This document shows positions 21,541 to 33,600 of a DNA stretch of 64,000 nucleotides, one piece after another. The position numbers and the translations under genes are program-made. This DNA is from Ypsolopha sequella. Its lineage: Eukaryota; Arthropoda; Insecta; Lepidoptera; Ypsolophidae. Positions within the stretch are counted from its first letter, which is position 1, and the number at the start of each line of letters is the position of its first letter. The DNA lies in contig OW203985.1 in assembly GCA_934047225.1 (NCBI GenBank), positions 4,853,501-4,917,500 on the forward strand, in the 5' to 3' direction. The notes beneath the pieces were generated by a model that was not told the DNA's origin, made no database searches, and was given only the letters and a program-made list of their open reading frames with translations.

Positions 21541-21923
21541 TGAGTCTATATCTAAAAATATAAATTTAGTGAAAACAAAGTATAATTAATAGTATTATTG
21601 GCGTTGTTTAAAAAAAATTGCATATGAGGATAATTTTTTTAGCACGTCATTAATATACCCAGTAATTATATCGCCAGTCATCGAATAGAAAAAAGTATTA
21701 GGTATAAGGTGATTTCAATTTATGCACTCAAATTCGTACTGGACGCTTGGTAAGTGATGAGTATTATGGAATATGGAATTTGAAAAATAATTATTTAACT
21801 TTCCATAGCATTGTCTCGGGTCTGGGCTTGCGTTTGTGGGGAGCAGTAAAAATAATGATTTAAAGTTCCATAGCATTGTCTCGGGTTTGGGCTTGCGTTT
21901 GTGGGTAAAAGTTTTATCTAAGC
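21541..21923. repeat. Spacer with a 63-bp tandem duplication
   Basis: TTCCATAGCATTGTCTCGGG and TGGGCTTGCGTTTGTGGG occur at 21801-21842 and again at about 21864-21906, two nearly identical units head to tail. Confidence 0.7.
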
Positions 21924-22422
21924 TTAAGACTGTACCTGAGCCTGGAGCATGACCAACTCCAGGCTATCCAGGATTCGTTTGAAGAAATTCGGACTCTCCT
22001 TGTATTGAAAAAAATATATTTGGTTTATTAATCTTTTCTCTAGGGATGTTACGTATAAACGTTTTACCAAGATTTAGAAGAAAAATGTTTTGTACCCTCT
22101 TTTTTTTTTGGTTTTCAAACCTTGGCTTCAAGAACGCGGTTAAGAGATCAACTTGAATTTTTTTTCATAAAATAGGTCATAGAAATATAAAGGTATGTCA
22201 CCTAAATTCAATATTTTTTCCCTACAAAATATTTCAGTATAAGCCAAAAACACACCAATTTGTTGTTTCGCTGCGTGATCATTAGTATAACGCGTCCAAG
22301 AATAAGAGGCCAAAGAGCCAACATATAATCACCTCTATGAAAAGCAAATAAAGTCTTTGCCATTAGACTTATTGTGCTGGACGGATAATAAAAAAAGTTG
22401 CTAGGGTATGCCATCCTCTTAA
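21924..22422 (+). mobile_element. TTAA-flanked element family B, copy 1
   Basis: 499 bp, from TTAAGACTGTACCTGAGCC to GCTAGGGTATGCCATCCTCTTAA (last TTAA 22419-22422). Copies at 28203 and 41865 share the whole length, including CAAGAACGCGGTTAAGAGAT and GTTTCGCTGCGTGATCATTA. Only TTAAGA is truly inverted at the ends, so the TIRs are minimal. No coding frame of note. Confidence 0.8.
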
Positions 22423-22480
22423 TATACCGACTAGAACCTATCTATTTACCTATAGACTACGGGCGCACCGTGAGTAACCC

Positions 22481-22756
22481 TATGTATTGAGTAACAAGAT
22501 GTAACAATTTCGTAGATGTGTAGAAAAAACTACATCAAAATAAACAGCTGGAGCATCTTTTACAGACAGCAAAAAAAAAAGTTTTTCTGATAAAAAATTA
22601 CATTTATAAGTTACAACTATAATAAAGGATACCCAGGATTGTACATTCAGCAAAAACAAAATGCTCCAGGTTGCACTCAGCCAACCCTATTTATTTTGAT
22701 GTAGTTTTTTTTTCTACAGATCTACAAATTGGTCCCATCTTGTTACTCAATACATA
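22481..22756. mobile_element. MITE with about 70-bp terminal inverted repeats
   Basis: Left TATGTATTGAGTAACAAGAT.., right ..CATCTTGTTACTCAATACATA. Arms include TAGAAAAAACTACATCAAAA and its inverse. Subterminal GCTGGAGCAT and ATGCTCCAGG are also inverted. Only one copy in the window. Confidence 0.75.
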
Positions 22757-23040
22757 CACAGATTTACTCAAGCCTGTCTCCCAGAGGGATAGGCAGAGAC
22801 TACAGATCTCTATCTGCTACGATCCAGACACACCTCTTTCGCCTCATCCACATCCATCAATCTAATCATACAAGCTCTCCTATTCCGGGTACTTTTGTTT
22901 TGACAAGGGCCTTCTTCAGTATGTCGCCAATTTGGTCCTTCTAGGGCGGCCTGGTTGAGCTGTACCTTCTATTTGCGCACCATAAATTTCTTTCGTAACT
23001 CTACTTTCATTCATCCTCTCTACATGTCAAAACTACCGAA
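22757..23040. repeat. Dispersed repeat J, copy 1
   Basis: The part 22960-23030 (CTTCTATTTGCGCACCATAA, CTCTACTTTCATTCATCCTC) is matched in inverted form at 24843-24910. The upstream part looks like degenerate coding sequence of an unknown retroelement. Class undetermined. Confidence 0.5.
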
Positions 23041-23589
23041 GGATTCTTTTTTCTATTCTAGTCACTACATATTTTTTTAGGCCGCAACGATCCCGTATGT
23101 CGATATTTTTCACTCTATCATTCAATGTTAAACCACACATACTACGTAAGGAACGCATTTCCACTGCTCGATACATAGGGTTATCGACTGTAAGCTCCTA
23201 GTCTACTAGTAAAACGTCCAAAACTCCAAGCCCATTTCTTTTTAGGAGTACTAGTATAAATTTATAACAGTACCCAAGTGTAACTTGTAGCTAGAAATGA
23301 AGACACAGATTCGCAAAAAAATACCTAGCGAAAATGTTAAGCCCTGCCCATGCCCATTATACTTTCTTATCTTTCTCTTTGTATTTCTTAAGATGGTTTC
23401 TCTGTATATGTATATTTTGAGAACGAATAAATCATTCTTATTCCTAAAAAGAAAATAAAAATGGTTTTATTTCTTAGCCAGTTTTATGAATATCACGAAA
23501 GGATAATAAACATGTTTCTTTGCAAGTTGGCAGTAAAACTTATAAAAATAAAATTCGTACTCGTTAGTTTTGACAAACATTTTCCAGTA
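23041..23589. other. No feature seen
   Basis: Intergenic sequence; the minus-strand frame 23467-23691 overlaps a SINE and is not a gene. Confidence 0.4.
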
Positions 23590-23795
23590 ATTCGGAGGTC
23601 GTAGGTTCAGATCCCTTACCAGCACATTTAATTTTGTGTTCGATATACGTGCTTTGGAAGGCATGTTAAGATGTGAGTTCTTCTTCATCATCCGGGACGT
23701 AACAATTGTCGGTGAAAATAAGCTGGCATTTCACAGTTCATATCCGGAAACGCCTCTGAGATCCCCATTCCAATGTCATGTCGTGACGATATATT
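23590..23795 (+). mobile_element. SINE family A, copy 3 (truncated head)
   Basis: Begins within a tRNA-like B-box region (GAGGTCGTAGGTTCAGATCC). The 3' part has TTTCACAGTTCATATCCGG, ACGCCTCTGAGATCCCCATT and TCATGTCGTGACGATATA, the tail shared with the SINEs at 11870, 12138 and 53245. The A box is missing. Confidence 0.65.
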
Positions 23796-23839
23796 TATAT
23801 TAGGAATATTATGATTATTTTTATTTTGCGAAATCCATC

Positions 23840-24015
23840 GGTCTGAATACTCTAAATATTATTAGAGTGCATTACAAACTAGAAAAGATCAATCAGAAAC
23901 AAACCCAAAGACGAGAATTTGAAAAAATTCTTCGGGCCAGGATTCGAACCTGAACATAACGCCCTCATGAGCGTTCTATATGTGCAGTACAAGCTAGTAT
24001 ATCAAGCAGAAGCAA
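23840..24015 (-). mobile_element. SINE family B fragment
   Basis: ATTAGAGTGCATTACAAACT, then CGGGCCAGGATTCGAACCTG (inverse B box), then the CATAACGCCCTCATGAGCGT block. Compared with the copy at 4916, the A-box section is deleted, so the two flanks are fused. Confidence 0.65.
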
Positions 24016-24604
24016 AAATAACACTGAACAAGTATGATGGAAGAATTCACCGGTCTGGGTAGGAATATTATATTATGTATTAATTAATTTTTCAATACAT
24101 TTGCTATTGATACGGTCCTTATGATATTGAAACTTGGATCGTAATGTTGTATTTTACAGACTAGACCCTTTTCTTTACACCAATCACAACTGTCCATTAG
24201 CCCAATGGCAGTAGATGCACAATTGAGCCTTTTTCATAGAATCCGAGCAAAAAGTTTTCATGTTTTTGTAAAAAAAAACGATAAATGTACGTGATTACTA
24301 TAAATTATTGTTATTTCATGAAAATTTTGTCTTTTTGACATATTTATTATTTAATTAGTGATCAAATGCAAAAAAAAAAATTATATATTTTTGAATTTTG
24401 GCGGTAAGGATTTAGTCTTAATCTTTTTTTTATGTTACTCAGTAAAAAAACGAGCGTTTTGTTTGTAACAAAATACGTACAAAATACCGCTTCGCAAGTT
24501 TATAAAATGTACCTATCATATTCATTTAATAATTGTACTTTTACAAACTGCTTTTATTTTTAACTTTAATAAATTCCTTATCGGCTAATCTTCATTCTTG
24601 TTTT
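24016..24604. other. No feature seen
   Basis: Very AT-rich with A and T runs; nothing recognised. Confidence 0.4.
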
Positions 24605-24740
24605 ATTTTATGGTAATCGCAAATGTATTGAAAAACGTGGTATGATTTTCGTACTCAGTAAGCTGGCTATTATAGTCATCGGTTTATTATAAGCACTCGG
24701 CTTCGCCTCGTGCCTATAAACACCTCGACTATAATATCCA
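24605..24740. repeat. Imperfect hairpin related to repeat I
   Basis: Inverted arms (GTACTCAGTAAGCTGGCTAT with ATAATATCCAGCTTATCGTAC; TATAGTC with GACTATA) enclose ACTCGGCTTCGCCTCGTG. The start TGTATTGAAAAACGTGGTAT resembles the terminal block of repeat I at 8040. Confidence 0.55.
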
Positions 24741-24842
24741 GCTTATCGTACTTGCATCATAATGTACTATTACATTAGGAACGATCTTTTTATCCAGTTT
24801 TTGCCCATATTTAGATCGTAATAAGTGCGAAGGTTTTGGCAT

Positions 24843-25250
24843 AGAGGATGAATGAAAGTAGAGCGACGAAAGAAGTATATGGCGCGCAAGTGGAAGGTAA
24901 GGCTCAACCGGGCCGCTGTAGAAGGACGTACAACTAACGAACTAAAATTTATTTCGGTGCGTACAGTGCAGACCACATCAAGTAAGACACATTGGACTTT
25001 GCACCTATCTTATATTCTTCTCTATAGGGGCTATTGTCGTACTGCAAGTGTATAGCTTGATGTGGTCTCCACTGTACACAGAACTAATAATAATGTAAAG
25101 TGCAGTAACATTGTTTCGCGTCGTGTTAGAAGTTTGCTTTTCTTACAGCGTAATGAGGCCATAGACTACAACAAACAACAAGTCAAAAGCACCTGGAATA
25201 GAAAGATTAATAGATATGGAAGAAGTAAAAGAGGTGCGTCAGGATCGTAG
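24843..25250 (+). repeat. Dispersed repeat J, copy 2, with small hairpin
   Basis: 24843-24910 is the inverse of 22960-23030 and reads as RKWKVRLNRAAVEGRTTNEL, a coding-like fragment of a retroelement I cannot name. At 24968-25075, GCAGACCACATCAAG and CTTGATGTGGTCTCC form a hairpin of about 110 bp. A plus-strand frame (24852-25055) runs through but is not a gene. Confidence 0.45.
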
Positions 25251-26300
25251 GAAATGGAAATCTTTAATTTATGCCTACCATTCTGAGAGCCCTGCGTGTA
25301 TGTATGTAATAATGATATGTAATATCATGAATATACAGGTGTACGATTATTATCAATTGTAACAGCTTCGTCCATCGGCTTAACCTATTTTCTGGCGCGC
25401 ACAGATACCCAAATTTATATAGCAGGTACGTATTACTAACTATTTATAGGAATCACTGTTTTATGTAATTTCAGCTTTTAACCGCTCGTATGTTTAGGCT
25501 TGATCGAAGCAATTGATTCTATTTTTATATTTTTTCATAAACCCAGATCATGGGTATTATAATATTTAATATTAAAAACTATATCCCCCTCCTTTAAATA
25601 CACATTGGATTTACTCTTGGTCACTACCGTCTCTGATGGAAAGTGTTGAAGAGACTAACGCGCACGCCCAGAAAAACCCAAAAAATACCAAATACGGCAT
25701 CTCGTTCCAGAACACGACTTGTTGCTTGGCGGTTGAAATGTAAGGATTTGTCAGATAGTTGGATCTTGGTGTAACTGTTCAGAATGCGCCAGCCGTACCA
25801 ATTTGTAAATCAGTAGGTAGTTGTATCTAAATTTATTGAAATGAAAACTTCTTTAGGTGCGTTGGGAAATTTTTGGTACGGAAAAATGGGTTCGCGTCGC
25901 ACAATATTTGCACAATATTCTTTAGTCTTCGTTTAAAGATTTTTAATGTAGTTTTGGTTTCGTAAACCTGGACTTAACCGACAACATTGACACTGACGAC
26001 TCTGACGACTCCGAAATACATTACACGAGAAACCCAGACCAAGGTATGGCAACGGTGGCGCCATCTAGCAACCGCAGGAATCAACGCAATACACATACCT
26101 ATCGCGGCTGCTGGGTGGTACCACTGTCTAATAATAATATATATTTTTTAATAAATTATAATGAATGAATGAATTAATGAATGATCGAATGAATGAATGA
26201 ATGAATTTGAATGAAAATTAAATTTAGATAAATTGTAAATAAACCTTTTTTACTTTTTTCTTTTTTGTAAATAACTTCTATGTCATATTTAATTTATTGT
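25251..26300. other. Intergenic with GAAT microsatellite
   Basis: A (GAAT)n run with interruptions at about 26160-26213. The rest (including ACGACTCTGACGACTCCG near 25997) is unassigned. Confidence 0.5.
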
Positions 26301-26470
26301 CAGATTCTCAACTAATGCCGGGCCCAGTGGGGCCCGAAATATATCTTGAGTGAAATTATTATTCTTACCTTTTTATTATTAGTTTTATATTAGTTTTATT
26401 TAATAAACCAAAACTACGTTAAAAATCTTATAAAAAAGAGACAAATATATATTTATCAAAACGTTTAAAG
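26301..26470 (+). repeat. Dispersed repeat K, copy 1
   Basis: AGATTCTCAACTAATGCCGG, the GGGCCCAGTGGGGCCCGAAA palindrome and TAAAAATCTTATAAAAAAGAG are repeated inverted at 46715-46885. Confidence 0.65.
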
Positions 26471-26946
26471 ATTTAATATTATTTGATTGGTAAGATGGAT
26501 ACAAACCACAATCTAGACTGCGATATAATTTTGTGAAAATGACAATTATGAGGATTAAGTACCTTAGAGCACATGTTCATTAATACTGTCCTTAACTGCC
26601 TACCAGTTCATGAACGTAAATCTAGAAAATGTACTAAAACTGAATCCATTTATGTCCTTTTTTGTTATTTGGCTATTGCTCCGAGCTACAGACGTCTAGC
26701 TATTGTTTTATTTGACTATAGCTACTGTTTTATTCATTCCAACTGTACGTCCATTAGCAATAATGCTTTTAGGCAATTACTGATATAGAATCTGATATTT
26801 AAGTCTGTGGTATACATTTTTTTAAAGTTAGGTTACATCAGTTGTCGGAAATTAGCCTCTCCTTTTTTTCGCCTGTATTTACCATTTCGAGGAAAAGCTT
26901 TTCTTAACTGTTTTTGGTAGACAGATTTCAGACTCATATCCTACTA
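26471..26946. other. No feature seen
   Basis: AT-rich; the frame at 26573-26788 has no recognisable domain. Confidence 0.4.
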
Positions 26947-27774
26947 TCTACTAATATTATAAATGCAGAAGTTTGGATGGATGTATGGATGGAGGGATGT
27001 TTGTTACTCTGTTACGCCGTAACTACTGAACCGATTGGGCTGAAACTTTGCACAAATGTAGTTCTTGACCTGGAATAGGATATAGATTACCTTTCATTCC
27101 ATAAATCATTCCATATTCTCTTAGGAACAAGAAAAAGTGTCGTTCAGAGACGTCGCGGTCGGCCTTCAGCTTCGCCAAACATACTATACTAGGGGATTAA
27201 ATCAGTTTTACAAAGACCGCCAAAGACACATTCCATCCATCAGCCTAGTTCGTCCACTGCTGGACATAAGCCTTTCCAGGACTTTACCACTCCCGGCGGT
27301 CATCCTGGAAGAATTGCCCATACTCACACACGCTGGGTAGGCGGGTTGGTGAGCGCGGTGCCGGAACCCTCGTACCGGTGACGCCGCTGCCCATCACCAG
27401 TCTGTTCCATATAAGGCCCGGCTATTAAGGATGGACATACCGCCATCCATCGGTCCCAGGCATGGTGGGCCTTCTGGTTTTTTGCCTTTGAGCTGTCCTC
27501 TTACTCTCCCCCGAATTACTTCGAGGGGGTCTCCAAGTAAGTTGGTGGCACCTAAGACACATTAGCAGAGTATTAATTCAGAAAAAAAAACATTGTCGTT
27601 CAGAACAGACACTTTACATGGGGATCAAATTAGAGATGATGACAACCAAAAACATTCTAAACCAGAGTCAGGTCAACTACGTACTAAAAAATTAATGGTC
27701 TGCAAAATATTTATAGATTCGATACGACATACAAAAACTTAAACAACGCGGGCGAAGCCGCGGGCAAAACCTAT
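26947..27774 (+). mobile_element. Non-autonomous Helitron 1
   Basis: 5' end TCTACTAATATTATAAATGC; 3' end with hairpin GCGGGCGAAGCCGCGGGC followed by AAAACCTAT, a mutated CTAG-type terminus. 5' and 3' ends match Helitron 2 at 31948. Internal motifs CGTAACTACTGAACCGATTG and TTTGCACAAATGTAGTTC are shared. No Rep/helicase coding. A nested RTE-like remnant occupies 27228-27556. Confidence 0.8.
27228..27556 (-). mobile_element. RTE-like 3' remnant, copy 2, nested in Helitron 1
   Basis: Inverse of 18345-18870 (CCACTGCTGGACATAAGCCT, CACACGCTGGGTAGGCGGG, GAATTACTTCGAGGGGGTCT). Truncated relative to copy 1. It is either a later insertion into the Helitron or cargo carried by it. Confidence 0.65.
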
Positions 27775-28202
27775 TCCTTCATAAAGAAAAATATTTCTTT
27801 AATTTTTCTGTCAGTGGCATTATCACTATAATCATTCCCATAAGCATATTTTTTCTTGCGCGCATCATATAAGTATGACAAGAGTTTGACCATTTAAACT
27901 TATATAATGACGTCACTTCCTGTTAATATTAAAATACTCATAAAGTCTGTTTGAAAAAACGAAAAAATTAGTTTTTCAAATAAAACTCCTAAATTAATCT
28001 ATTTTCTAAAAAAATCATACAAAATGTTTTATTAAACATCATGTTTGGTACGTCAAATTTTATATAAACGTTTGTTCACTGTTCAAAACCTCCAAAAATG
28101 GGTAATTTGGAAGTTAAAAAGACGAAAACGGTCATGACGTAAAATTTTCACGCTTGGCCAGAGCGCTCGCAATGAAGTGGATAAATGAAAACAGGTGGGG
28201 CG
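27775..28202. other. No feature seen
   Basis: AT-rich; nothing recognised. Confidence 0.4.
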
Positions 28203-28688
28203 TTACGACTGTACATGAGCCTTGAGCATGAACAACGCCAGACTTTCGAGGATTTGTTTGAAGAAATTCGGTCTCTCCTTGTATTGAAAAAAACATATTT
28301 GATTTATTCATCTTTTATCTGGGGATTCTAATTTTATGTATTAAGATTTATACTTTTGTCAAAAAACCTTATCCTTATCCACCCTCTTTTTTTTCAAGAA
28401 CGCGGTTAAAAGATCAACTTGTTTTTTTTTTAATAAAATAATTCATAGAAATATAAAAGTATTCTACTTAAATCCAATATTTTTTTCCCTATAAAATATT
28501 TCAGTATTAGCTAAAAACACACCAATTTGCTGTTTCGCTGCGCGATCATTAGTATTACGAAAATCCAAGAAAAAGAGGCCAATGAGTAGACATATATCGG
28601 CTCTTTCAAAAGCGGATAAGGTCTTTGCCATTGGACTAATTGTGCTGGACGGGTGATAAAAAGTTGCTAGGGTAGGCCATACTCTTAA
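28203..28688 (+). mobile_element. TTAA-flanked element family B, copy 2
   Basis: Same order of blocks as 21924-22422 but more diverged. The left TTAA has become TTAC (28203); the right TTAA is at 28685-28688. Likely older than copies 1 and 3. Confidence 0.75.
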
Positions 28689-28703
28689 TCAATCAGTCTG
28701 ACC

Positions 28704-29118
28704 AGGGATTTCAGAAAAATCTATGGAAGAAGAAAGCTTAAAGAACACTTCCTCTCACACTTTAATAATATAGGTAGGTAAATGTTTTATATATTTATGT
28801 TTATGTAGTTTATTACACACTATGTATATTCAGAATATTTGATAGATTGTATTTGTAGTACTCGTAAGTATTGATATTTTTATTTTGTAATTAGCCTTAT
28901 ACTTGTATAATTCTTTGTATGTTTTACTTCTCTGTGTACACGTGTATGATTACTTCGTTTATGTTGCTTTTTCCTATTGTGATGTTTTTTTTTGTCAAAA
29001 ATCTCTGTTTAGAGATAAGTTCGCCAATGTGCATCTCTTTTTTCTGTAATTTTGTTTATGTTTGTATTTCCGTGTGTGCACAATAAATAATAAAGTTATT
29101 CATTTATTTATTTATTAT
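28704..29118 (+). mobile_element. LINE 3' end (Jockey/CR1-like), plus strand
   Basis: Frame 28704-28781 reads RDFRKIYGRRKLKEHFLSHF and stops, resembling the basic C-terminal tail of Jockey/CR1-type LINE ORF2. It is followed by about 310 bp of AT-rich 3' UTR with AATAAATAATAAAG at 29082 and a (TTTA)n tail at 29102-29116. 5'-truncated; the coding part is only about 25 codons. Confidence 0.5.
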
Positions 29119-29143
29119 TCGAAATATTATAACATTACAGTAA

Positions 29144-29784
29144 TTACAGACCAAATCTTGAGCAGAGCATATCGAGTGCTCGCGCGACGGGCGAGTACCG
29201 GTACAGGTTGGTACGAGATCTTGTTTCCGCGAATAGCTTGTGACTCCGCGCCCTGAGGTACCTATCAGGCACAAACAGTTTTACCACGTTCTCGACTAGA
29301 TCAATAGTATCAATCTTGTTTCTTATAATATTAAGTACAAACTTAGCCAAAGCCAAATTCCTTCTAAGCTCCAGAGAATCGAAACCCAAGCATCCCTGCA
29401 GAAACAGTGTCGGATATAAAAATGGGTAGTAATTATACTTTTTTTGTAAAGAAACATTAAAAATCTTTTTTGGACCTGCTCCAGCATGAGAGTGTTCTTT
29501 TTCTCATGTGGGGCCCAGACCACAGCGTTCGTCTCCACTATGCTACGTACAAGGGCGACGTAGAGTGCCTCCGCGGCAGCGGCGGTCAGCGGCGCAGCAG
29601 TTCGGAGCACGAAACCTAGTCGCTGAAGCGCGGCGTTGGTGACCTTCTTCACATGCTGCCGGAACGTGAGCTCCAGGTCGAAGAGCACGCCCAGGTCGCG
29701 CACCTCGGACACGCAGCTGATGAGGATACCGTCCATCGTGTACTGGTGATGCACTGGCGCAGGCGAACGAGAGAAGCTCATCAC
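29144..29784 (-). pseudogene. LINE reverse transcriptase C-terminal fragment, frameshifted
   Basis: Minus strand, two overlapping frames. The upstream one (29784-29323) carries VSEVRDLGVLFDLELTFRQH, the region after the RT palm in Jockey/CR1-group LINEs, then LGFVLRTAAP, ALYVALVRSIVETNAVVWAP and LEQVQKRFLMFLYKK. The downstream one (29389-29144) carries LGFDSLELRRNLALAKFVLN and ..ARSHKLFAETRSRTNLYRYS. A frameshift near 29390 separates them. The endonuclease and RT palm are missing. The same family type as the plus-strand 3' end directly adjacent, but on the opposite strand. Confidence 0.75.
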
Positions 29785-31279
29785 TTCACACTAGCCTGTG
29801 AAGAACGAATGACACTACGCTGCCTGTTTTGCTCACCCGGTACAAGTGCTTCTGTCACAATCAGCACAAATACTGCGATTTATCTATCTTAAGCCTGGAT
29901 TTGACTTCCTTTAAAAATATTATGTATGTGTGTGTGAAGTCTAGGTATGATATGAAACTTGTATCTGTATGTAACTCTAAAAAAGATTTCTTATTTCTTT
30001 CTCATCTCAACACATCAACCTTCAGAAAATGATGCTGCTGACGGGAATTCTGTGTCCCTAGAGTGTCCTCCAAACCACCCCTTTCTCGACATCCCTGTCC
30101 TCCAATTATTTCGTGTATTAAAATTCATTCATATAAATTCTCAAGTCTTAGTCAGAGACTTACCAGGACGTCCTTTATACGTTACCTAACAGCAGAATCC
30201 ATCCCTGTCATCTTGTCGATCAGATTCTGCCTTCTTTTCACAAGTTAAACGTTAAATTTCTCACAACACAAAAAAACAAGTTACTTCTTGCACAGTCTCA
30301 ATGCCGCCATTTCTATTCTAGCCAGTACTGCCACCTATCAACGACCACAGATAGTTTCTTTTTGTCTATGCTCATGACGTTCCGTTTCCGTTGTTAAAAA
30401 TTAATCTCAAAAAAATCACAATTCGCGACAACTTCTTATTCTTTATTGTAGACAGAAAATAAACATTTACAAACATACTATAAACAAGTTGACATGTACA
30501 AAGGCAAACTTATCTCTATTAAGAGATTTCTTCCAGTCTTCCTCTGGGGATAATAGAATATAATGTATATAAAAGTAGACATACATACGTGTACATAGAT
30601 AAAAGAATATAAAATAATTATAATTTATTTAAATATAATACGGTACCATTAATGTAAAATTAACTTACTATAATATACTAATAAATACATAATTAATATA
30701 TATATAAATAATATACTATAGAAATAAATACTTATGAATATTGTAAGCATGAGTTGAGTAATGGAAAATTGTAAGATTATAAAATTTATAAAAAGAACTG
30801 CAGAGCTACTAACTAATATAACCAAAATATGATTGAGTGAATCATTTGATGAATTCGAATATTTTATAAAGAAATTACAATATTATCAATATCAATGATC
30901 AATGCACTGTACTTTATATCCAGTTAAAAACCAATAACAAAAACTGCGGAACCCTGTTAACTAAAACCCCTAGACCACAACCAGCTAGCAAAGAACACAC
31001 AAACTTAATTTAATATGAGAGACTAAGTCGGTACTTAAAAACACCGGCGCTCACTAAGTCACAGCTTAAGGCCTCAGCGAGACACCGGAGGCGAGCAACA
31101 TTCCCTAACTCAAGCAAACAAACTTATGCATGCGAAACTGCTTTATGTTCTCGAAAATATGGCCCTAGAGAGCGCTGTTCAAGATAATTGCAGTCAAACT
31201 AGCGCGTAATGAGCGCCCAGATTTTAACAATGGAACTAAGCACTGTGTTGAAAATTAGTTTCATTTGGCTTAGATTAAT
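29785..31279. other. Long stretch without gene
   Basis: AT-rich, particularly 30590-30760. Small frames at 29829-30248 show no recognisable domain. No inverted or tandem repeats were spotted before the array at 31280. Confidence 0.45.
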
Positions 31280-31835
31280 GTGGTACTTTGGGAATGCTAT
31301 GTAGTAGAATGAGCAAGTACCGGAATAGATTTGTTGGGATCGTATCCAATTAAGATCCGTAGCCTTATCCCCATAAAGACAGGTGTGAGTACTCGTACAT
31401 CTGTATTTCGAATGTTGTACTTTGGGAATGCTTTGTAGTAGAATGAGCAAGTACCGGAATAGATTTGTTGGGATCATATCCAATTAAAATCCGTAGCCAT
31501 ATTCTCATAAAGACAGGTGTGAGTACATCTATATTTCATATCCTTTCTTTAAAATGTTGTACTTTGGGAATGCTTTGTAGTAGAATGAGCAAGTACCGGA
31601 ATAAATTTTTGGGGGTCGTATCCAATTAATATCCGTAGCCTTATTCGCATAAAAACAGGTGTGAGTACATCTGTATTTCATATCCTTACTTTAAAATGTT
31701 GTACATCGGGAATGCTATGTAGTAGAATGAGTGAGTACCGGAATAAATTTATTGGGATCGTATCCAATTAATATCCGTGCTTTATCCTCTTAAAGACAAG
31801 TGTGAGAATAGCTATGATATTTTAAGAATGTAAAC
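31280..31835. repeat. 134-142-bp tandem array, 4 units
   Basis: Unit starts at 31280, 31414, 31556 and 31698 (G-T-K-G-T-A-C-T-T-T-G-G-G-A-A-T-G-C). Shared blocks: GTAGTAGAATGAGCAAGTAC, GGGATCGTATCCAATTAA, AAAGACAGGTGTGAG. The first unit is 134 bp and the others 142 bp. The 94-codon minus frame is an artefact of the array. Confidence 0.85.
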
Positions 31836-32390
31836 AAAACGTTAACAAACATTTTGTGCAGACTTTACTACGTATAAGCTACGTATATTAGTTTTTAAAT
31901 AATTACAAACTAGAACTTTGTAGCTATTCTCTAAATATTACATCCCATCCCACTAATATTATAAATGCGAAAGTTTGGATGGATGGATGTATGGATGTTT
32001 GTTACTCCTTCACGCCGTAACTACCGAACCGATTGGTCTGAAAATTTGCACAAATGTAGTTCTGGAACTGGAATAGCACATAGGCTACTTTTTATCCCAT
32101 AAATCAATTCCCATGGGATGGAAATGGGGTGTCAAATTTCTTTAGAAAAGTGCCGTTTTGCTCCTTCACGCCCCGTACCTACCGATTGGGCTGAAACTTG
32201 GCACAAATGTAGTTCTAGACCTGAAATAGGACATAGGCTACTTTTTATCCCATATACCAGTTCCCATGGGATGGCAATGGGGTGACAAATTTCTTTAGAA
32301 AAGTGAAGTGTTTTACACAAGCTCAAGCACAAGCTCCTTTAAATTTGCACAAGCGCAAAGTACAAAAAAATGGTACCAAATAAAAAGAAA

Positions 32391-33115
32391 AAGTGCGAGT
32401 CAGACTCGCAAGTCGTCCGTAATTCGACAGTTTTGCGAATAGAAAATTTAATTTTGACATTTTTGGAACTTTAACGGTGAGATTCCGTTGTCCATCCATC
32501 CGTTTGTCACAGCCTCATAACTTTAGCACCGTTAAAGACATAGACTTAGAATTTTGCACAAAGGAGGAAAAATAAAATATTCCTAAAACCACAATATGGG
32601 TATCAAATTATAAGTATTAAGGAGCTGATTATAAAATTATATAATTTGGCTATATTAACTTGCACCTTTTTCAAGAAATCGTCGAAATACCACAAAAAAA
32701 ATGTATGTACCCACCCCGATTATAGGTCATAACTGGCCAATCACAGGATAATTATGGCGTTTTTTTTTTAATACAAATGAAAAATAAAAATAAAGTTAAA
32801 TAAATTTATACATATTTTTTTTATACAATATAGGTATTAAAAAGTCGATTGTAAAAATATATAGTTTTGATAATTAACTTGCATCTATTTCGATAAATCC
32901 TCAGAAAACCACAAAAAATGTATGTCCCTTCCCTTATCTTCAAAACTGGTGAACCGAAAAATGTAAAAAAAAAACCACGGCAATAAGTGCTTACGTAAAG
33001 ATTACAGAAAAATATAGCGGTTGAGAAATTCACGAAAAAAAAGACCAAATAAAATTTTCTGTTCCCAAAACTGTCGAATTACGAAACCTAGGTACGCGAG
33101 TCTGATTCGCACTTG
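32391..33115. mobile_element. Inverted-repeat element nested in Helitron 2 (family F-related ends)
   Basis: Ends AAGTGCGAGTCAGACTCGC and its inverse GCGAGTCTGATTCGCACTT. The arms extend inward (GTAATTCGACAGTTTTG near 32416, CAAAACTGTCGAATTAC near 33066). 725 bp with an AT-rich interior. The same ends occur in the family F repeats at 35212 and 49611. Confidence 0.7.
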
Positions 33116-33304
33116 ACCGGTTTTTCGTCAAATATTACAGGAATAATTAGCGTACTTACGGCTACAATCTACTACGCGGACTCAATGCGGAACTTATTGA
33201 AAATCATTTTTGAATTAGTAAACGTGCGACAAAAATTTTTATAAGCAATCGTGCTTTTTCCGTTCAGAAACGCTGATACGCCTTCGACCTCACCAAAGAC
33301 ACTT

Positions 33305-33600
33305 TATCTGGGGATAAAATATCTAGCCATCCATCAGCCTGTGTTCGTTCACTGCTGGAAATGGGCCTTTCTAAAATTTTGCCACTCTTGGCGCTCCTCC
33401 GTCATGTTCATCCAGCCGCTACCCGCGAAGTCCGCCGGGCCAGCAGGCACGAGGTCGGTCTAGGCTACGCTTTGCTGCACGTGGTGTCCATTCTAGGCCT
33501 TTTGACCCCAACGACAATCACGTCGGCGACAAATATGGGCCTACCCACTGCCACTTCAAGTTACTGATTCGGCAGATTATGTCGATGACTTTCCGCAGTG
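33305..33600 (-). pseudogene. RTE-clade LINE C-terminal fragment
   Basis: On the minus strand, starting near 33593, the translation reads VIDIICRISNLKWQWVG, matching the RTE C-terminal motif that normally runs through ..KLKWQWAGH.. and ends ..AYVQQW. Here the distal part reads ..HFQQ.., with stops and shifts in between. The nucleotide block CCATCAGCCTG..CACTGCTGG is the familiar 3' end of such LINEs. Fully decayed. Confidence 0.65.

Noticed and set aside
24852..25055. Host gene encoding RKWKVRLNRAAVEGR
   Set aside because: The segment is repeated inverted at 22960-23030, so it is part of a dispersed repeat.
28704..29784. Classic twin-priming inversion of one LINE insertion
   Set aside because: The inverted RT piece lies downstream of the tail rather than upstream, so the order does not fit.
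29653..29892. Plus-strand frame with His/Glu-rich product
   Set aside because: Antisense shadow of the LINE reverse transcriptase fragment.
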